A stretch of 64,000 nucleotides of DNA, taken from assembly GCF_902498805.1 (NCBI RefSeq), contig NZ_LR701577.1, positions 1 to 64,000 of the forward strand, read 5' to 3'. How positions within the stretch are numbered: the first letter of the stretch is position 1; the number at the start of each line of letters is the position of its first letter. The DNA is from Imperialibacter sp. EC-SDR9 (GTDB lineage: Bacteria > Bacteroidota > Bacteroidia > Cytophagales > Cyclobacteriaceae). The position numbers and the translations under genes are program-made. The notes beneath the pieces were generated by a model. The model saw only the letters and a program-made list of their open reading frames with translations, was not told where the DNA came from and made no database searches. Below, one piece after another: positions 10,301-18,223 of the stretch.

Positions 10301-10583
10301 TGTCACCGCTGCTGGTGATCATATACTTGCCATCGGCAGAGAAATCAATGCAATTGACGCTACCGGTATGCCCCAGGAAGCTGCGCACTTCCCTGCCAGT
10401 GGATACCTCCCAAAGCTTGGCGGTTTTGTCACGACTGCCAGTGGCCACCAAACTACTGTCGGGGCTTTGAGCGACACTCAGCACAGCCAGCTCATGCCCC
10501 TGTTGGATGACTGTTTCGAGGGTTTGGGCAGCCAAAGCAAAGGACAGCAAAAACGATAGCAAAGAGGAGAAAAAGCACTTCAT
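7356..10583 (-). CDS. Secreted WD40-repeat protein with C-terminal caspase-like (C14) protease
   Basis: The 1075-aa product begins with a signal peptide (ending near LAAQT). About a dozen WD40-type blades occupy residues ~30-640, with many GHT...D..I.IWD units. A linker with WMVKNPEGYFNGT follows, a segment also seen in other WD40-caspase proteins. The caspase-like domain covers about 825-1070, with catalytic His906 in YYAGHG and Cys959 in DACQSGAS. Both dyad residues are present, so it is probably an active cysteine protease; cleavage specificity cannot be read. Prokaryotic metacaspase relatives with WD40 or TPR regions are usually cytoplasmic; the export signal here is notable. It is the last of four minus-strand genes that all encode exported proteins. 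Confidence 0.85.
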   Translation of the reverse strand: MKCFFSSLLSFLLSFALAAQTLETVIQQGHELAVLSVAQSPDSSLVATGSRDKTAKLWEVSTGREVRSFLGHTGSVNCIDFSADGKYMITSSGDKTARIWEVATGKMIFTTPVEAKYLTAVAFSNDAKFFFTGGYPNEAHLWDFETKKIVQSFKVNADQGLGYGINAAFSKDGKWLAIGEDNRTANVYSTATWEKVYTFEQAEGWCGGCATWVAFSDDSKTLLVASNKTVVRKYKLSNGDLLQTYGEEVEELSGVGFSKKGNDIWVATKSSVVTWENQSGKLVKEITSEAATEINETHMAADGSLLLACDNNTAYKLNTTTEQVETTLTGLLNERDKGGINYDPNSYWDSYIAKYIRFKNELMLSKDGTELIKGKFGTKVKRWNIASGKTVMEYKGHEKAALCYDLTDNGQTMATGGGDGRIILWNVATGDTLRTIKAHREPIFDVKFSNDEKHLITASWDATIKIYDLATGERVNYYDFQSQSVYNLLFHPTDLYVFVARLDNSLTMIELDTHLPVRTFVGHTDIVSSLTLSPNQKELLTTSWDGSIRIWDIATGLMTKKLTGHVGPVHKAIFSPDGNQIYTAGADRIIRVWDYNTAAQVKTFEGHTAEVTSLLLGQNNKMLISHALDGTTKFWDLASGKEFFEHIHFGANEWMVKNPEGYFNGTDEARKHIHFVDKTTTYSVDQFFEEFYRPDLLPQIFSNRGGSGNLKNIQTKLLKSPPPTVKIATLPADDATKAEVYVKMIDNGGGVSELRLFHNGKRMSLNTQGLSYPSGKGRSTTYRHTVDLIGGANTFEARAANNDNIESAISNVEVMADHSSKSATCHILAVGINRYQNPKMTLNYARPDAESFSSMIDDNGTSLFKEIKLHTLFDDQASKENIIKKLDELSAEVHPEDVFIFYYAGHGSMVDNSFYFIPTESLRLYDVSSLKKNAIEASELQEHLKSIHALKQLIVMDACQSGASIELLATRGAAEEKAIAQLSRSAGIHVMASAGSEQFATEFAELGHGLFTYLLISGLQGAADGAPKDGKVTIYELKSFLDDQVPELTQKLKGTPQYPYTFSRGQDFPLVIRKE

Positions 10584-10786
10584 TGGGTAAGGTGGTCAGC
10601 TATAGGAAGCAAGTTACTAAAGTTGACTGGTTGAAGCGGTAGGGAATGGAGGGAAGTTGTGTAAGGAGGCCCGGATACTGAGTCGGCTTGCTATCACACC
10701 CTACTTATCCAGCACCTCCGGCCGAAGCTCGACAAGCAGAAACAGGGGGAGAAAATAACTCGGTCAAGATTAGCATCGGAAGACAT

Positions 10787-11887
10787 TTATCTAAATGAAG
10801 GAAGAAGGTGTTTTGCCCAAAATTCTGAATCTTCTTCGTTCGTGGTTCGTGCAGGTGCTGCTTCAGGGCCAATTGCATTGAAGGGAAACTCTTTTGGATA
10901 ATTGATATAGATAAAGTGACTTTCAGTATCAAAAGCAAATTGTCGGCGCCCGGGAGAATAAAAGTACTTATATTTTGAATAGTCCCTTCCCATAATAAAA
11001 TCAAATTTCTTTGCCGCAACATCCACGATAACAAAGCATGTACGCCCGTAGTTTTGTTTTTTTCCTAAAACATACTTTCCGTCAGGGCTGGCTAACAAAA
11101 CTTCGATATATTCAGCAATCAACTCACTCTTTGAAAGATCAAATAAGGGGGTAGAATATATCTTCCAATCGTATACATCAGCTCCCTTTAGATAAAAAAA
11201 TTTCTTGCCAAAAAACAATTTACCACTGCTTACCTGCATGTTTATGCACTCAATGCAACTCAAATCTCTTTGTTTGATCTCATCGTCGTCTATCTCAAAA
11301 ATTCGGACAGTGCTATCTGACCTGCCGGATCTCAAATATTGGCTCACGTATTCGTTCAGGACGACAAATTTGCCGGATTCATCCAAAAAGTAATCGACAT
11401 CCCTGTCGTAATAGTGCTCTGGATAAGATCTAATCTTCGTATCGCTACCATTGGAGCTAATCCAAAAGTCCTGAAAATCTTGTAAAAATTGACCACGGCT
11501 CAGCTCATCGACGTTTTTGTCAAGAAGATCCCCAGGAACCTGGAAAATGCCTCTGTACAGCGTGCTGCCATCCATTTGAATAAAGCTTAAAATATTTCGA
11601 CCCTGCTTTTTAATAGATAAGGTGTCAATCACCTCATTGGTTAACTCATTATAAAAAACTTTCCCGACTGCCTCGGAGCTGAGTCCATATTTCGTGCTCT
11701 TTCTCAAATTGACTTGATACACTAGGTTATCATCGCTGCTACCTGCTGGGTAATATACCCTTCCAGACAAGAGTTCTCTCAGATCATCAGGTTTTGGTAT
11801 TATTAATTCATCGGCCAAATGATACTCTTCTTGTGCTATCAAGCCATTACTCACGGTCATCAAAAGAGCAAATATCAGTTTCTGCAT
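10787..11887 (-). CDS. Exported protein of unknown function
   Basis: The 366-aa product has a clear signal peptide (hydrophobic core then GLIAQ). I do not recognise a family. The mature part is rich in alternating hydrophobic and charged residues, with phrases such as SPDGKYVLGKK and DESGKFVVLNE that recall irregular beta-propeller blades. A pair of cysteines (CIECI) lies near residue 215. The coding sequence is visibly AT-rich, like the next upstream gene. It lies 203 bp upstream of the WD40-caspase gene and 137 bp downstream of the PQQ-propeller gene, so it may belong to the same transcription unit. A propeller-like surface or periplasmic protein is a guess. Confidence 0.7.
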   Translation of the reverse strand: MQKLIFALLMTVSNGLIAQEEYHLADELIIPKPDDLRELLSGRVYYPAGSSDDNLVYQVNLRKSTKYGLSSEAVGKVFYNELTNEVIDTLSIKKQGRNILSFIQMDGSTLYRGIFQVPGDLLDKNVDELSRGQFLQDFQDFWISSNGSDTKIRSYPEHYYDRDVDYFLDESGKFVVLNEYVSQYLRSGRSDSTVRIFEIDDDEIKQRDLSCIECINMQVSSGKLFFGKKFFYLKGADVYDWKIYSTPLFDLSKSELIAEYIEVLLASPDGKYVLGKKQNYGRTCFVIVDVAAKKFDFIMGRDYSKYKYFYSPGRRQFAFDTESHFIYINYPKEFPFNAIGPEAAPARTTNEEDSEFWAKHLLPSFR

Positions 11888-12024
11888 GGCAGTTATTTCC
11901 GGTTGATGTTGAAATCGACTTCCTTTCAGAGCGTCTCGCAGAGGACTTTCAGTAAGATGGTTGACGCCCCATCTTACTCAGCGCCTGCAACCGGATCGGC
12001 CTCAGGAGACACAGAGAGGTGATA

Positions 12025-13155
12025 TTATTCGCTAAGTTGTTCATTAACCTGAAAACAATATAAAGTACCATTTTGATCGGTCGCAAAAATCAAATTTTCA
12101 TGCATTTCATTACCAAACCGAAATAACAGACCATCCATCTCTATCAAAGGGCGTTCAGGTTTTGGATTTTGAAGACTGTCGAAAATATTAGAAAAGCATT
12201 CAAAGGAAATTTTACCATCACTTTTTCTGGCGGCAGTCAAACACGCATAATCATCAATCCTACGGTAGGTCAGTAAATAATTCTGCGTCTCCGCCATCAT
12301 AAATGCATCCGCAGGGGTATAGCCATCGTTGCGCCAAGCCACCGTTCCATTAATGCTCTGATGGGCGGATAGACTAGCATTGGTGGTATAGAGTATGCTG
12401 TCATTTAAAAGTATTTCCATATCGGAAGCGCTACTATTTTCATTTTTCCAAACGATTGAATTAAGACTTAAGTCGAAACAAGCTAGCCCCATCCCCTTAA
12501 TCCAAACATAAAGCAATTCACCATTCAATTTTGGGTCAGATGCAAATTTTCCCAATAGTATTTTTTCTAAAATTTCACCTGAGCTTGCTTCTATTTTATA
12601 CAAAAATTTATCGCCAGAAACATATACTGCATCGCCTACTTTGATCGGTATATTATAAATATTTTCGATGTGTCTCTCCCAAAGCTTTTTTCCGTTAAGG
12701 ACACTTATTGCGGAAAAAGTTGAGTCATCGGTTGCTGAGAACAAGACAGGTCCATTTATAACTCTTGGTTTTCTAATCCACGGTTCCCTTATTCTGTTAT
12801 TAGATTTATATAATGTCTTTCCATTGAAAATATTTACCAATGCCTGGCCTCCCCTAGAGGAGAAGAAGATTAAACTATCATTAGTTATTTCTTTGATAGC
12901 CTCCTGGTCTTCTGGTTTTGAAAAGTAGAGTTTTTTTCCAGATGCAGCTTCGTATGCGTACGCCAAGCCATAAGTTTCAAATATCAAACCCTCATTCACC
13001 AGAGGGTTTGAAGAATAACGTTGCCCTTTCGCTGTCCATTTCAATTCGAGGAGCTTATCCAATGTTTCAACTCCCTTGCTTTGCCCCTGAGCAAAAACGC
13101 CCTCAAAGCTGAAAATTGTAAATAGTAGCAATAGAGCTTCTTTTAGCTTATTCAT
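12025..13155 (-). CDS. Exported PQQ-like beta-propeller protein
   Basis: The 376-aa product carries a signal peptide (to about GVFAQG). It has repeated units of the type AYEAASGKKLYF, ISVLNGKKLWE, KIEASSGEILEK and CFDLSLNSIVWK, typical of PQQ_2/BamB-like beta-propeller blades. It lacks cofactor-binding or enzymatic motifs that I can see, so a binding or scaffold role outside the cytoplasm is inferred. Its start codon overlaps the stop of the 913-aa gene upstream by 8 bp (ATGAATAA), a strong sign of coupled translation and related function. Composition is AT-rich. Confidence 0.75.
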   Translation of the reverse strand: MNKLKEALLLLFTIFSFEGVFAQGQSKGVETLDKLLELKWTAKGQRYSSNPLVNEGLIFETYGLAYAYEAASGKKLYFSKPEDQEAIKEITNDSLIFFSSRGGQALVNIFNGKTLYKSNNRIREPWIRKPRVINGPVLFSATDDSTFSAISVLNGKKLWERHIENIYNIPIKVGDAVYVSGDKFLYKIEASSGEILEKILLGKFASDPKLNGELLYVWIKGMGLACFDLSLNSIVWKNENSSASDMEILLNDSILYTTNASLSAHQSINGTVAWRNDGYTPADAFMMAETQNYLLTYRRIDDYACLTAARKSDGKISFECFSNIFDSLQNPKPERPLIEMDGLLFRFGNEMHENLIFATDQNGTLYCFQVNEQLSE

Positions 13156-15889
13156 TTATAAATTGGTTGTAATTTCTACCAGGGATTCCGAAATGCATCC
13201 AGTCTTTTTTGCCATTATAATGGCCACCCCATTCTGTGATATTGCTAAATAAATCAAGCAAGATCCCTTCCATCAAAGACTCACTCATATCACAAAAACC
13301 ATCTTTGCCTAATTCATTTCCAAAATCTCTGTTTAAAAATTGGATTAGAAGATCTTTTCCATAGACGTCAAAACCATCGTAGCCATAAAGTTTCAAAGCA
13401 CTAACAAAATCAAAATATTCATCGGCAACAGGCTGAATTCTAACGAAATCAATGGAAAAGCTGGTGGCAACAAACTCCCTCAGTTTATTTATAGAACTCA
13501 AATCTGCATCATTGTAATCGTTTCTGAGCAATGTGCAAGCATCCTTGAGGTCTGATAGTTTCAACAAAATGGTTGCCAAATAAACGTCATCTAAATATGC
13601 TATGGAAGCTTTTCCAGCGGTCGAGAATATTGCTCTATCAAATATAGGCTCAATTACATTTTTCAATTCATTGATGCTGTAAATTCTTGATTCGATCTGA
13701 TTTATAGTAGTTTCTATTACTATTCCAGTATTTTCACTTTGTTTTTTTTTGGCAATAAGATCAAGGATTGTGTTCAAGTTAGTTTTTATTACGTCAAGAG
13801 AGTTCTTTATCACATCATTATCTAGATCATCAATAGGGTAATGCCTAGAGTCCTTATTATAGAGGTCGATATGGCTGTAGGAATTCACATTAGTAAAATC
13901 AACCGAGTTTATTTCTTTGAACTTATTCAAAAAAATACTGTGCGCTCTCTTAGTATCAAAACCTGAAACTTTGGGAGCTCCAGGATCAAAATTCGTTCCA
14001 GTAAAATATCGTATAACGAAAAACGCAAGAGGTCGTTCAGAAAAAATTATTTGGGGGTTCCTTTTTGAGTCAATATCAACTGCTAACCCCAAAGAGTGAG
14101 GACTTAGATCAGTGCTTGGGGTTGATCCGTTATTGATCTTTCTGATTGCAAAATCATTGATCAAACCGTCGTATTTCTCCACAACCTCTTTGTATACGGC
14201 ATTCCCATAATTCTGAATAATTGCGTTCTCAACTTGTTTGAGGTACGGGTAGAATTTTTTATGAACTCTAATCGTCTGCTCTAAAAAAGTATACTTGGAG
14301 CTCTCTGTATCAAAAGTTATTTTATCTTTAAAGTATTCGAGAGGATTAGTTTCCTCAATTGCCTTAAACTTACTTTTATACAACCGGCTTGCCTCCTTGT
14401 ATTTGGCATACCTTTCGGCATTATTACATTGAACCTCCTTTCCACCAACTATTTTTGTGCAGAGTACCCAGTTCTGCATGCCCGTGTTGTCATTCCATTC
14501 ATCGACTTCTTCCTCCACATCACTTTCGATAGATGAGACAAATTCAATATCGCTCCCTGATTCAAGTGAAGCGCTAATGCGTATTTCAAACGGTGATTCA
14601 TCAAAACGAATAAACTTATCCAAAGAAGCTCCCTGATTCATTTTTCCATCCCAAATGAAAACTCCTTCCTGTGTAATCGGAAGATCTTCGTCATTCAGGT
14701 AAGCCAACGTGCCATCATTCTTGAATATCTCTACTTTGGCATATTGAAGCGGGAACCGCTCGGTGGCTTGAATTGAATAATGTATGGAAAGACTATCTTC
14801 GCCAATCCCCGGAGCAAACATCCTATCCTCAATCGGTTCAATCGTAACTAACTCAGGGCGCTCCTCTTCTGTATCTTCGATAATGAATGGGCAAACCATT
14901 TCCAAAAGCTTTGTTTTCACTCCATCGGATAGCTCTGGATAAAACGGCGGCACCTTTTCTAAAAATGTAAGCCCTATCACTTTCAATAACTCTGAATTAT
15001 TCTCATCGGCGGCTAATTGCTTCAAGAAATCATCCACAGATTCGGTCAGTTTTTGAATATTCTCTAAAATAGTTTCGGTGCCTGCTTCCCTATCCACAAA
15101 GCAAGCATTAAGCTTTTCCCAGGGCCTTTCAATATTTTCTTCAACCGCCTTTTGCCATTCTTCTATATTTTCTCTAGCACTTGCTAGCGCTTCTTTGATA
15201 ATTATTTTCTGTATTCCCTCCAATGAAGCATTGGCTGTTATCTCGTCTTTAACTTCCTTAGAATTCGTTTCCACCCGCTGCAGCGCCGCTATCAGCGCAC
15301 TCACCACTGTTTCTTTGGCCTCGTTGGGGGTGGCGAAGGTGGCGCTGCCCAGCTGCTGCTGGCTGGTGGAGGCGGCAATGGAATCGACTTCGGCTTGGCT
15401 GATGCTGAGCAGCTCGTAGACCTGTGACGTTTTGCCCGTCAGCTCCAGGGTGGTGGTGTAGCCCGTTGGAGGGCCATCGGTGGCCACAGGCACAAAGATG
15501 ATTTTGGCGGCCAGCAGGTTGTCGTTGTCGGCCTTGTTGATTTTGCCGAGGCGCTGCTGCCGGAAGATCCTGGGCCAGAACTCATCGCTGTCGATATAGC
15601 CGATGGTGAGCACCTGGATATTGTTGCGCTGCATGAAGCCGTCGGTGAAGGCGGTGAGGCGCTCGTCTTTGGCAATGCGGCCCAGGGCCAGGGAATGCGT
15701 GAGCCGGGGCAGATCAAACAGGCCTTTCATGATGTTGCGGGCTTCGTCTTCGGATATCGTGATGTTGTCGAGGGTGTCGCCTTCTTGTGGTGGGACTGAA
15801 GATTGCCGGGCATAGCTTTGAGGCACAATTGCCAGCAGAAGCATCCATAAAATCAGGTAAAATGCCGGGCTATATACCTTCGATATCAT
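13148..15889 (-). CDS. Exported 913-aa protein with C-terminal M15-type peptidase signature
   Basis: After a signal peptide (ending near SYARQ) the N-terminal ~200 residues form a region I do not recognise. Helical stretches follow at about 205-330 and a beta-rich region near 350-460. Near residue 596 the motif SPHSLGLAVDID gives His598 and Asp605, and the C-terminus has DWMHFG with His899. These match the zinc ligands of M15 D-Ala-D-Ala carboxypeptidase/VanY-type enzymes, but about 290 residues separate the two halves, far more than usual. Peptidoglycan peptide cleavage is therefore inferred, not shown. The DNA changes from GC-rich (15250-15889) to AT-rich (13148-15240), so the gene looks mosaic. 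It is coupled by an 8-bp overlap to the propeller gene downstream. Confidence 0.7.
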   Translation of the reverse strand: MISKVYSPAFYLILWMLLLAIVPQSYARQSSVPPQEGDTLDNITISEDEARNIMKGLFDLPRLTHSLALGRIAKDERLTAFTDGFMQRNNIQVLTIGYIDSDEFWPRIFRQQRLGKINKADNDNLLAAKIIFVPVATDGPPTGYTTTLELTGKTSQVYELLSISQAEVDSIAASTSQQQLGSATFATPNEAKETVVSALIAALQRVETNSKEVKDEITANASLEGIQKIIIKEALASARENIEEWQKAVEENIERPWEKLNACFVDREAGTETILENIQKLTESVDDFLKQLAADENNSELLKVIGLTFLEKVPPFYPELSDGVKTKLLEMVCPFIIEDTEEERPELVTIEPIEDRMFAPGIGEDSLSIHYSIQATERFPLQYAKVEIFKNDGTLAYLNDEDLPITQEGVFIWDGKMNQGASLDKFIRFDESPFEIRISASLESGSDIEFVSSIESDVEEEVDEWNDNTGMQNWVLCTKIVGGKEVQCNNAERYAKYKEASRLYKSKFKAIEETNPLEYFKDKITFDTESSKYTFLEQTIRVHKKFYPYLKQVENAIIQNYGNAVYKEVVEKYDGLINDFAIRKINNGSTPSTDLSPHSLGLAVDIDSKRNPQIIFSERPLAFFVIRYFTGTNFDPGAPKVSGFDTKRAHSIFLNKFKEINSVDFTNVNSYSHIDLYNKDSRHYPIDDLDNDVIKNSLDVIKTNLNTILDLIAKKKQSENTGIVIETTINQIESRIYSINELKNVIEPIFDRAIFSTAGKASIAYLDDVYLATILLKLSDLKDACTLLRNDYNDADLSSINKLREFVATSFSIDFVRIQPVADEYFDFVSALKLYGYDGFDVYGKDLLIQFLNRDFGNELGKDGFCDMSESLMEGILLDLFSNITEWGGHYNGKKDWMHFGIPGRNYNQFINE

Positions 15890-16380
15890 GCCAGCGGAGA
15901 TAAAATTAATAGATAGTATCCCGCTATTTTAAAAAATGATTTATACGAAACCCCTTGCAAAACTGTCTCCATCCGGCTAAAAATAGGTTCTAGGCTGAAA
16001 TAATATAATGAGATATTAAAATACGTACTTATTTTTCATTTGCAAATAGGAGTTGGATTTTGAGGGAGAAAGTAGCGATTGAAACGGCAGGTGAGGTTTG
16101 AGGTAGTGGTGCTTCGGTGCGAAGGGTGGCGGCCCTTCGCATGGATATGACGTTCTTCCGGGCCCCTTCAGGGGCGCCCGGCTTAGGGCGCCCGGCTTAG
16201 CGTGCCAGGCCCATGGTTTGCATATGTCCGGCCGGGTGAGGCCGTTCAAGATGTGGCCACATCAACAATCACTATATATAGGAGATTCCTGATCTCCGCT
16301 GGCGCTGCTTCAGGAATGACGGCGTGGAGAGGGGCTGCGCAAAGGATACCAGGAAGTCCGTGAAGTGTATTGACACCACC

Positions 16381-16455
16381 AGTCCCGTTAGGGACGACAT
16401 GGCGGTAACGCCAAAAGCCAGGAAGGAAAGCAGAGCGAGTGCCGTAGGTACGGCA
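16381..16455 (+). repeat. Paired-hairpin dispersed repeat, copy 2
   Basis: AGTCCCGTTAGGGACGACA (16381-16399) and AGTGCCGTAGGTACGGCA (16438-16455) repeat the layout at 5604-5682, same strand and same 57-bp offset between the hairpins. The sequence between them is only loosely conserved, as expected if the hairpins are the functional or mobile part. Confidence 0.7.
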
Positions 16456-16554
16456 TATAATCGTTCCACGATCATAGGTGCCGTTAGCTTGACTACAACT
16501 CCTACCTGTATAGCACCGGAAAAAGTACCTTATCAGGCCTCGGCTGTGGCTCAT

Positions 16555-16587
16555 GGGGATTTCTTCGCTGCGCTGCGAAATGACGTT
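16555..16587 (+). repeat. 33-bp dispersed repeat, copy 1
   Basis: GGGGATTTCTTCGCTGCGCT with the following CGAAATGACGTT closely matches 35925-35957. It belongs to the short GCTGCGAA-type palindromic elements often seen between genes in Bacteroidota. No coding role is visible. Confidence 0.55.
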
Positions 16588-16631
16588 GTTATGGAAGGTC
16601 TGGCAGATGAGCGACCTCTTTAATTAGCCAC

Positions 16632-16660
16632 AAAAAAAATCCCGCAGCTGCCTGCGGGAT
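16632..16660 (-). terminator. Rho-independent terminator of the HU-HIG gene
   Basis: Read on the minus strand, a perfect 9-bp stem (ATCCCGCAG with CTGCGGGAT, 16639-16647 and 16652-16660) and a 4-nt loop are followed directly by a run of U residues (A run at 16632-16639 on the plus strand). It lies about 35 bp past the stop of the HU-HIG gene. Confidence 0.88.
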
Positions 16661-16693
16661 TCTAGGTTGGGCTTTTACACCTCTGGTGATTGA

Positions 16694-17122
16694 TCATTCT
16701 TCGTCAGGTTCGTTCGACAAAAGGGTGCTTGATAGCTCAGTATACTTGGTATACCTCACTGTACCCATGTTTTCCCTCATCTCTGCGCTGGGCAAAAAGC
16801 TGATCTTGTTGCGCTTGATGCTGTAGTTACCCACCTCATCAGGCGTGTCGTAGCCTTTGCTGCTGATGTTCACCCGAAAGCTTCCCAGCTGACTCAGGTT
16901 CACTGTGCGACCATTGCGCAGAAACTTGGGTATCAACTCGAGAAAGTTCTCGATCACTGCCATGGCATCGGCGGTAGTCACGGTGCTTCGAGACGATATC
17001 TCCCGCACCATTTCTCTCAGTGTAACTTCTCGCTCTCTTTTGATGCCAGCGTAGTACTTGATTTGTCCTCCTCCAGCCACTCCCGGCTGGGTACGACCTA
17101 TTGCTTTATATAAGATAGACAT
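16694..17122 (-). CDS. HU-HIG family histone-like DNA-binding protein
   Basis: The 142-aa product is an HU/IHF-fold nucleoid protein of the HU-HIG type found mainly in Bacteroidota. It has an N-terminal extension, then the HU-like helices (LREMVREISSRSTVTTADAMAVIENFLELIP region), the beta-arm turn NLSQLGSFRVNISSKG, and a C-terminal tail ending in acidic residues. It should bind and bend DNA with little sequence specificity. It is monocistronic with its own terminator. Upstream is a 1.1-kb non-coding region with an array of palindromes; whether the protein binds there is open. Confidence 0.88.
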   Translation of the reverse strand: MSILYKAIGRTQPGVAGGGQIKYYAGIKREREVTLREMVREISSRSTVTTADAMAVIENFLELIPKFLRNGRTVNLSQLGSFRVNISSKGYDTPDEVGNYSIKRNKISFLPSAEMRENMGTVRYTKYTELSSTLLSNEPDEE

Positions 17123-18223
17123 GACTTTAAAATTTAAATGGTTAATAAAATGATTTAAAACTGTGTCTCAGCCTGTGAAGCGTGTGCCACTTTTACTCCC
17201 CTGCTATGCGAACTCCCACATGGGCATGTTCTAAGAGGATGACTCCGATGACCTGGTCTTCTAAAGCATCCCGATACCCGGTGAGCCCACAGAAGGAAAG
17301 GCAAAATGCACTACTTCAAAAGATAAAACGGTAATTGATTTTGGAAATCCGGCCGGTTTTCCTGGAGTGAAAAAGTGGTTCGTTTGAGGCCTCAGCGGAA
17401 GTAATTCTTACTCCTTGTGTACGCTAAATTCTAATTCAATATTGATGCCAAAAATGAATTTCACCGTGCCAAATGTGGAATTTTTTTCTATTATTTTTTC
17501 AATCTATAATTTTTTAGAAAACCAGGAAGAAAACCCCTCTTTTAAGCCAACCAAAACATCTCTCCTCCCGTTTAAACACCCGGCGTTTTAGAGTGAATAG
17601 ATTGATTGCAATCGTTTGCATTTGGTTATTCGCATGTTGACAACCTACATCAGCTCACGTTCTACTTCCGCCGCCCTCAATTGACCGATATTCCCCCCTC
17701 TTAAATTGTACTTTTCCTTGACTATTTTCCTACCCACCAGACCTCAATAGTCGGGTTTTTGACTGCCTGCTTTTGGCCCTCCGGAGACAAGCGCTTGTGC
17801 CACTATGTGTTAAGCGCTTATGCCGGTACCTGATAAGCGCTTGTGTGGGTACCTGATAAGCGCTTGTCTCACCCCCTCATAAGCGCTTAACACGAGACGA
17901 ATAACAGCATGACTTGAAACGAATAAGCGCTATACATGAGGCGGATAAGCGCAATACACCCACCGAGGTTAAAAAAGTTCGATTACAGGCAATAGAGAGG
18001 GGTTTCGATGGAGAGTGCAAAAGAGAAATGAGTGACCGAAATAGTGGGCGGGACAAGTAAAACAGTCCTATAGGCTGCGATATGTAATAGGATTAAACCA
18101 TTTCTCCCGGCAAAAAAGCCAGTTCGCTCACAGCATCGAATAAATTATCACCGGAAGTGACAATTATGACGATTTTTATATATTACCTACTCATAACTGT
18201 TACATAACCTATCCGTCAGGCAA
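17123..18223. other. 1.1-kb non-coding region with palindrome array
   Basis: No gene-like frame is visible between the HU-HIG gene and the next plus-strand gene. The left part is mixed sequence with AT-rich stretches (about 17480-17520). The right-central part holds the AAGCGCTT array described separately. The promoters of both divergent genes must lie here, but I cannot place them securely. Confidence 0.6.
17789..17968. repeat. 22/23-bp array of AAGCGCTT palindromes
   Basis: Perfect AAGCGCTT palindromes start at 17789, 17812, 17835, 17858 and 17881, exactly 23 bp apart. The array then continues with a 22-bp step: a degenerate unit at 17903 and AAGCGC half-sites at 17925 and 17947. The sequence between palindromes is partly conserved (GGTACCTGAT occurs twice, and GAAT or GGAT precedes the later units). 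A step of about two helical turns places the sites on one DNA face, as in iteron or operator arrays, but a simple minisatellite is equally possible. Confidence 0.85.

Larger units (their letters stand above)
15890..16631. other. Repeat-rich non-coding region
   Basis: About 740 bp between the 913-aa gene and the HU terminator. It holds a partial copy of the CCCCTTCAGGGG-containing repeat on the minus strand (about 16150-16200) and an ATTCCTGA/TCAGGAAT inverted repeat (16285-16317). It also holds the second paired-hairpin element and a TTCTTCGCTGCGCTGCGAA element near 16561. Open frames here are short and cover repeats; I see no gene. Confidence 0.6.

Noticed and set aside
17789-17968. The AAGCGCTT array was considered as a CRISPR or coding repeat
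   Set aside because: The repeat core is only 8 bp, the 22/23-bp periods are not multiples of three, and all frames are broken by stops.
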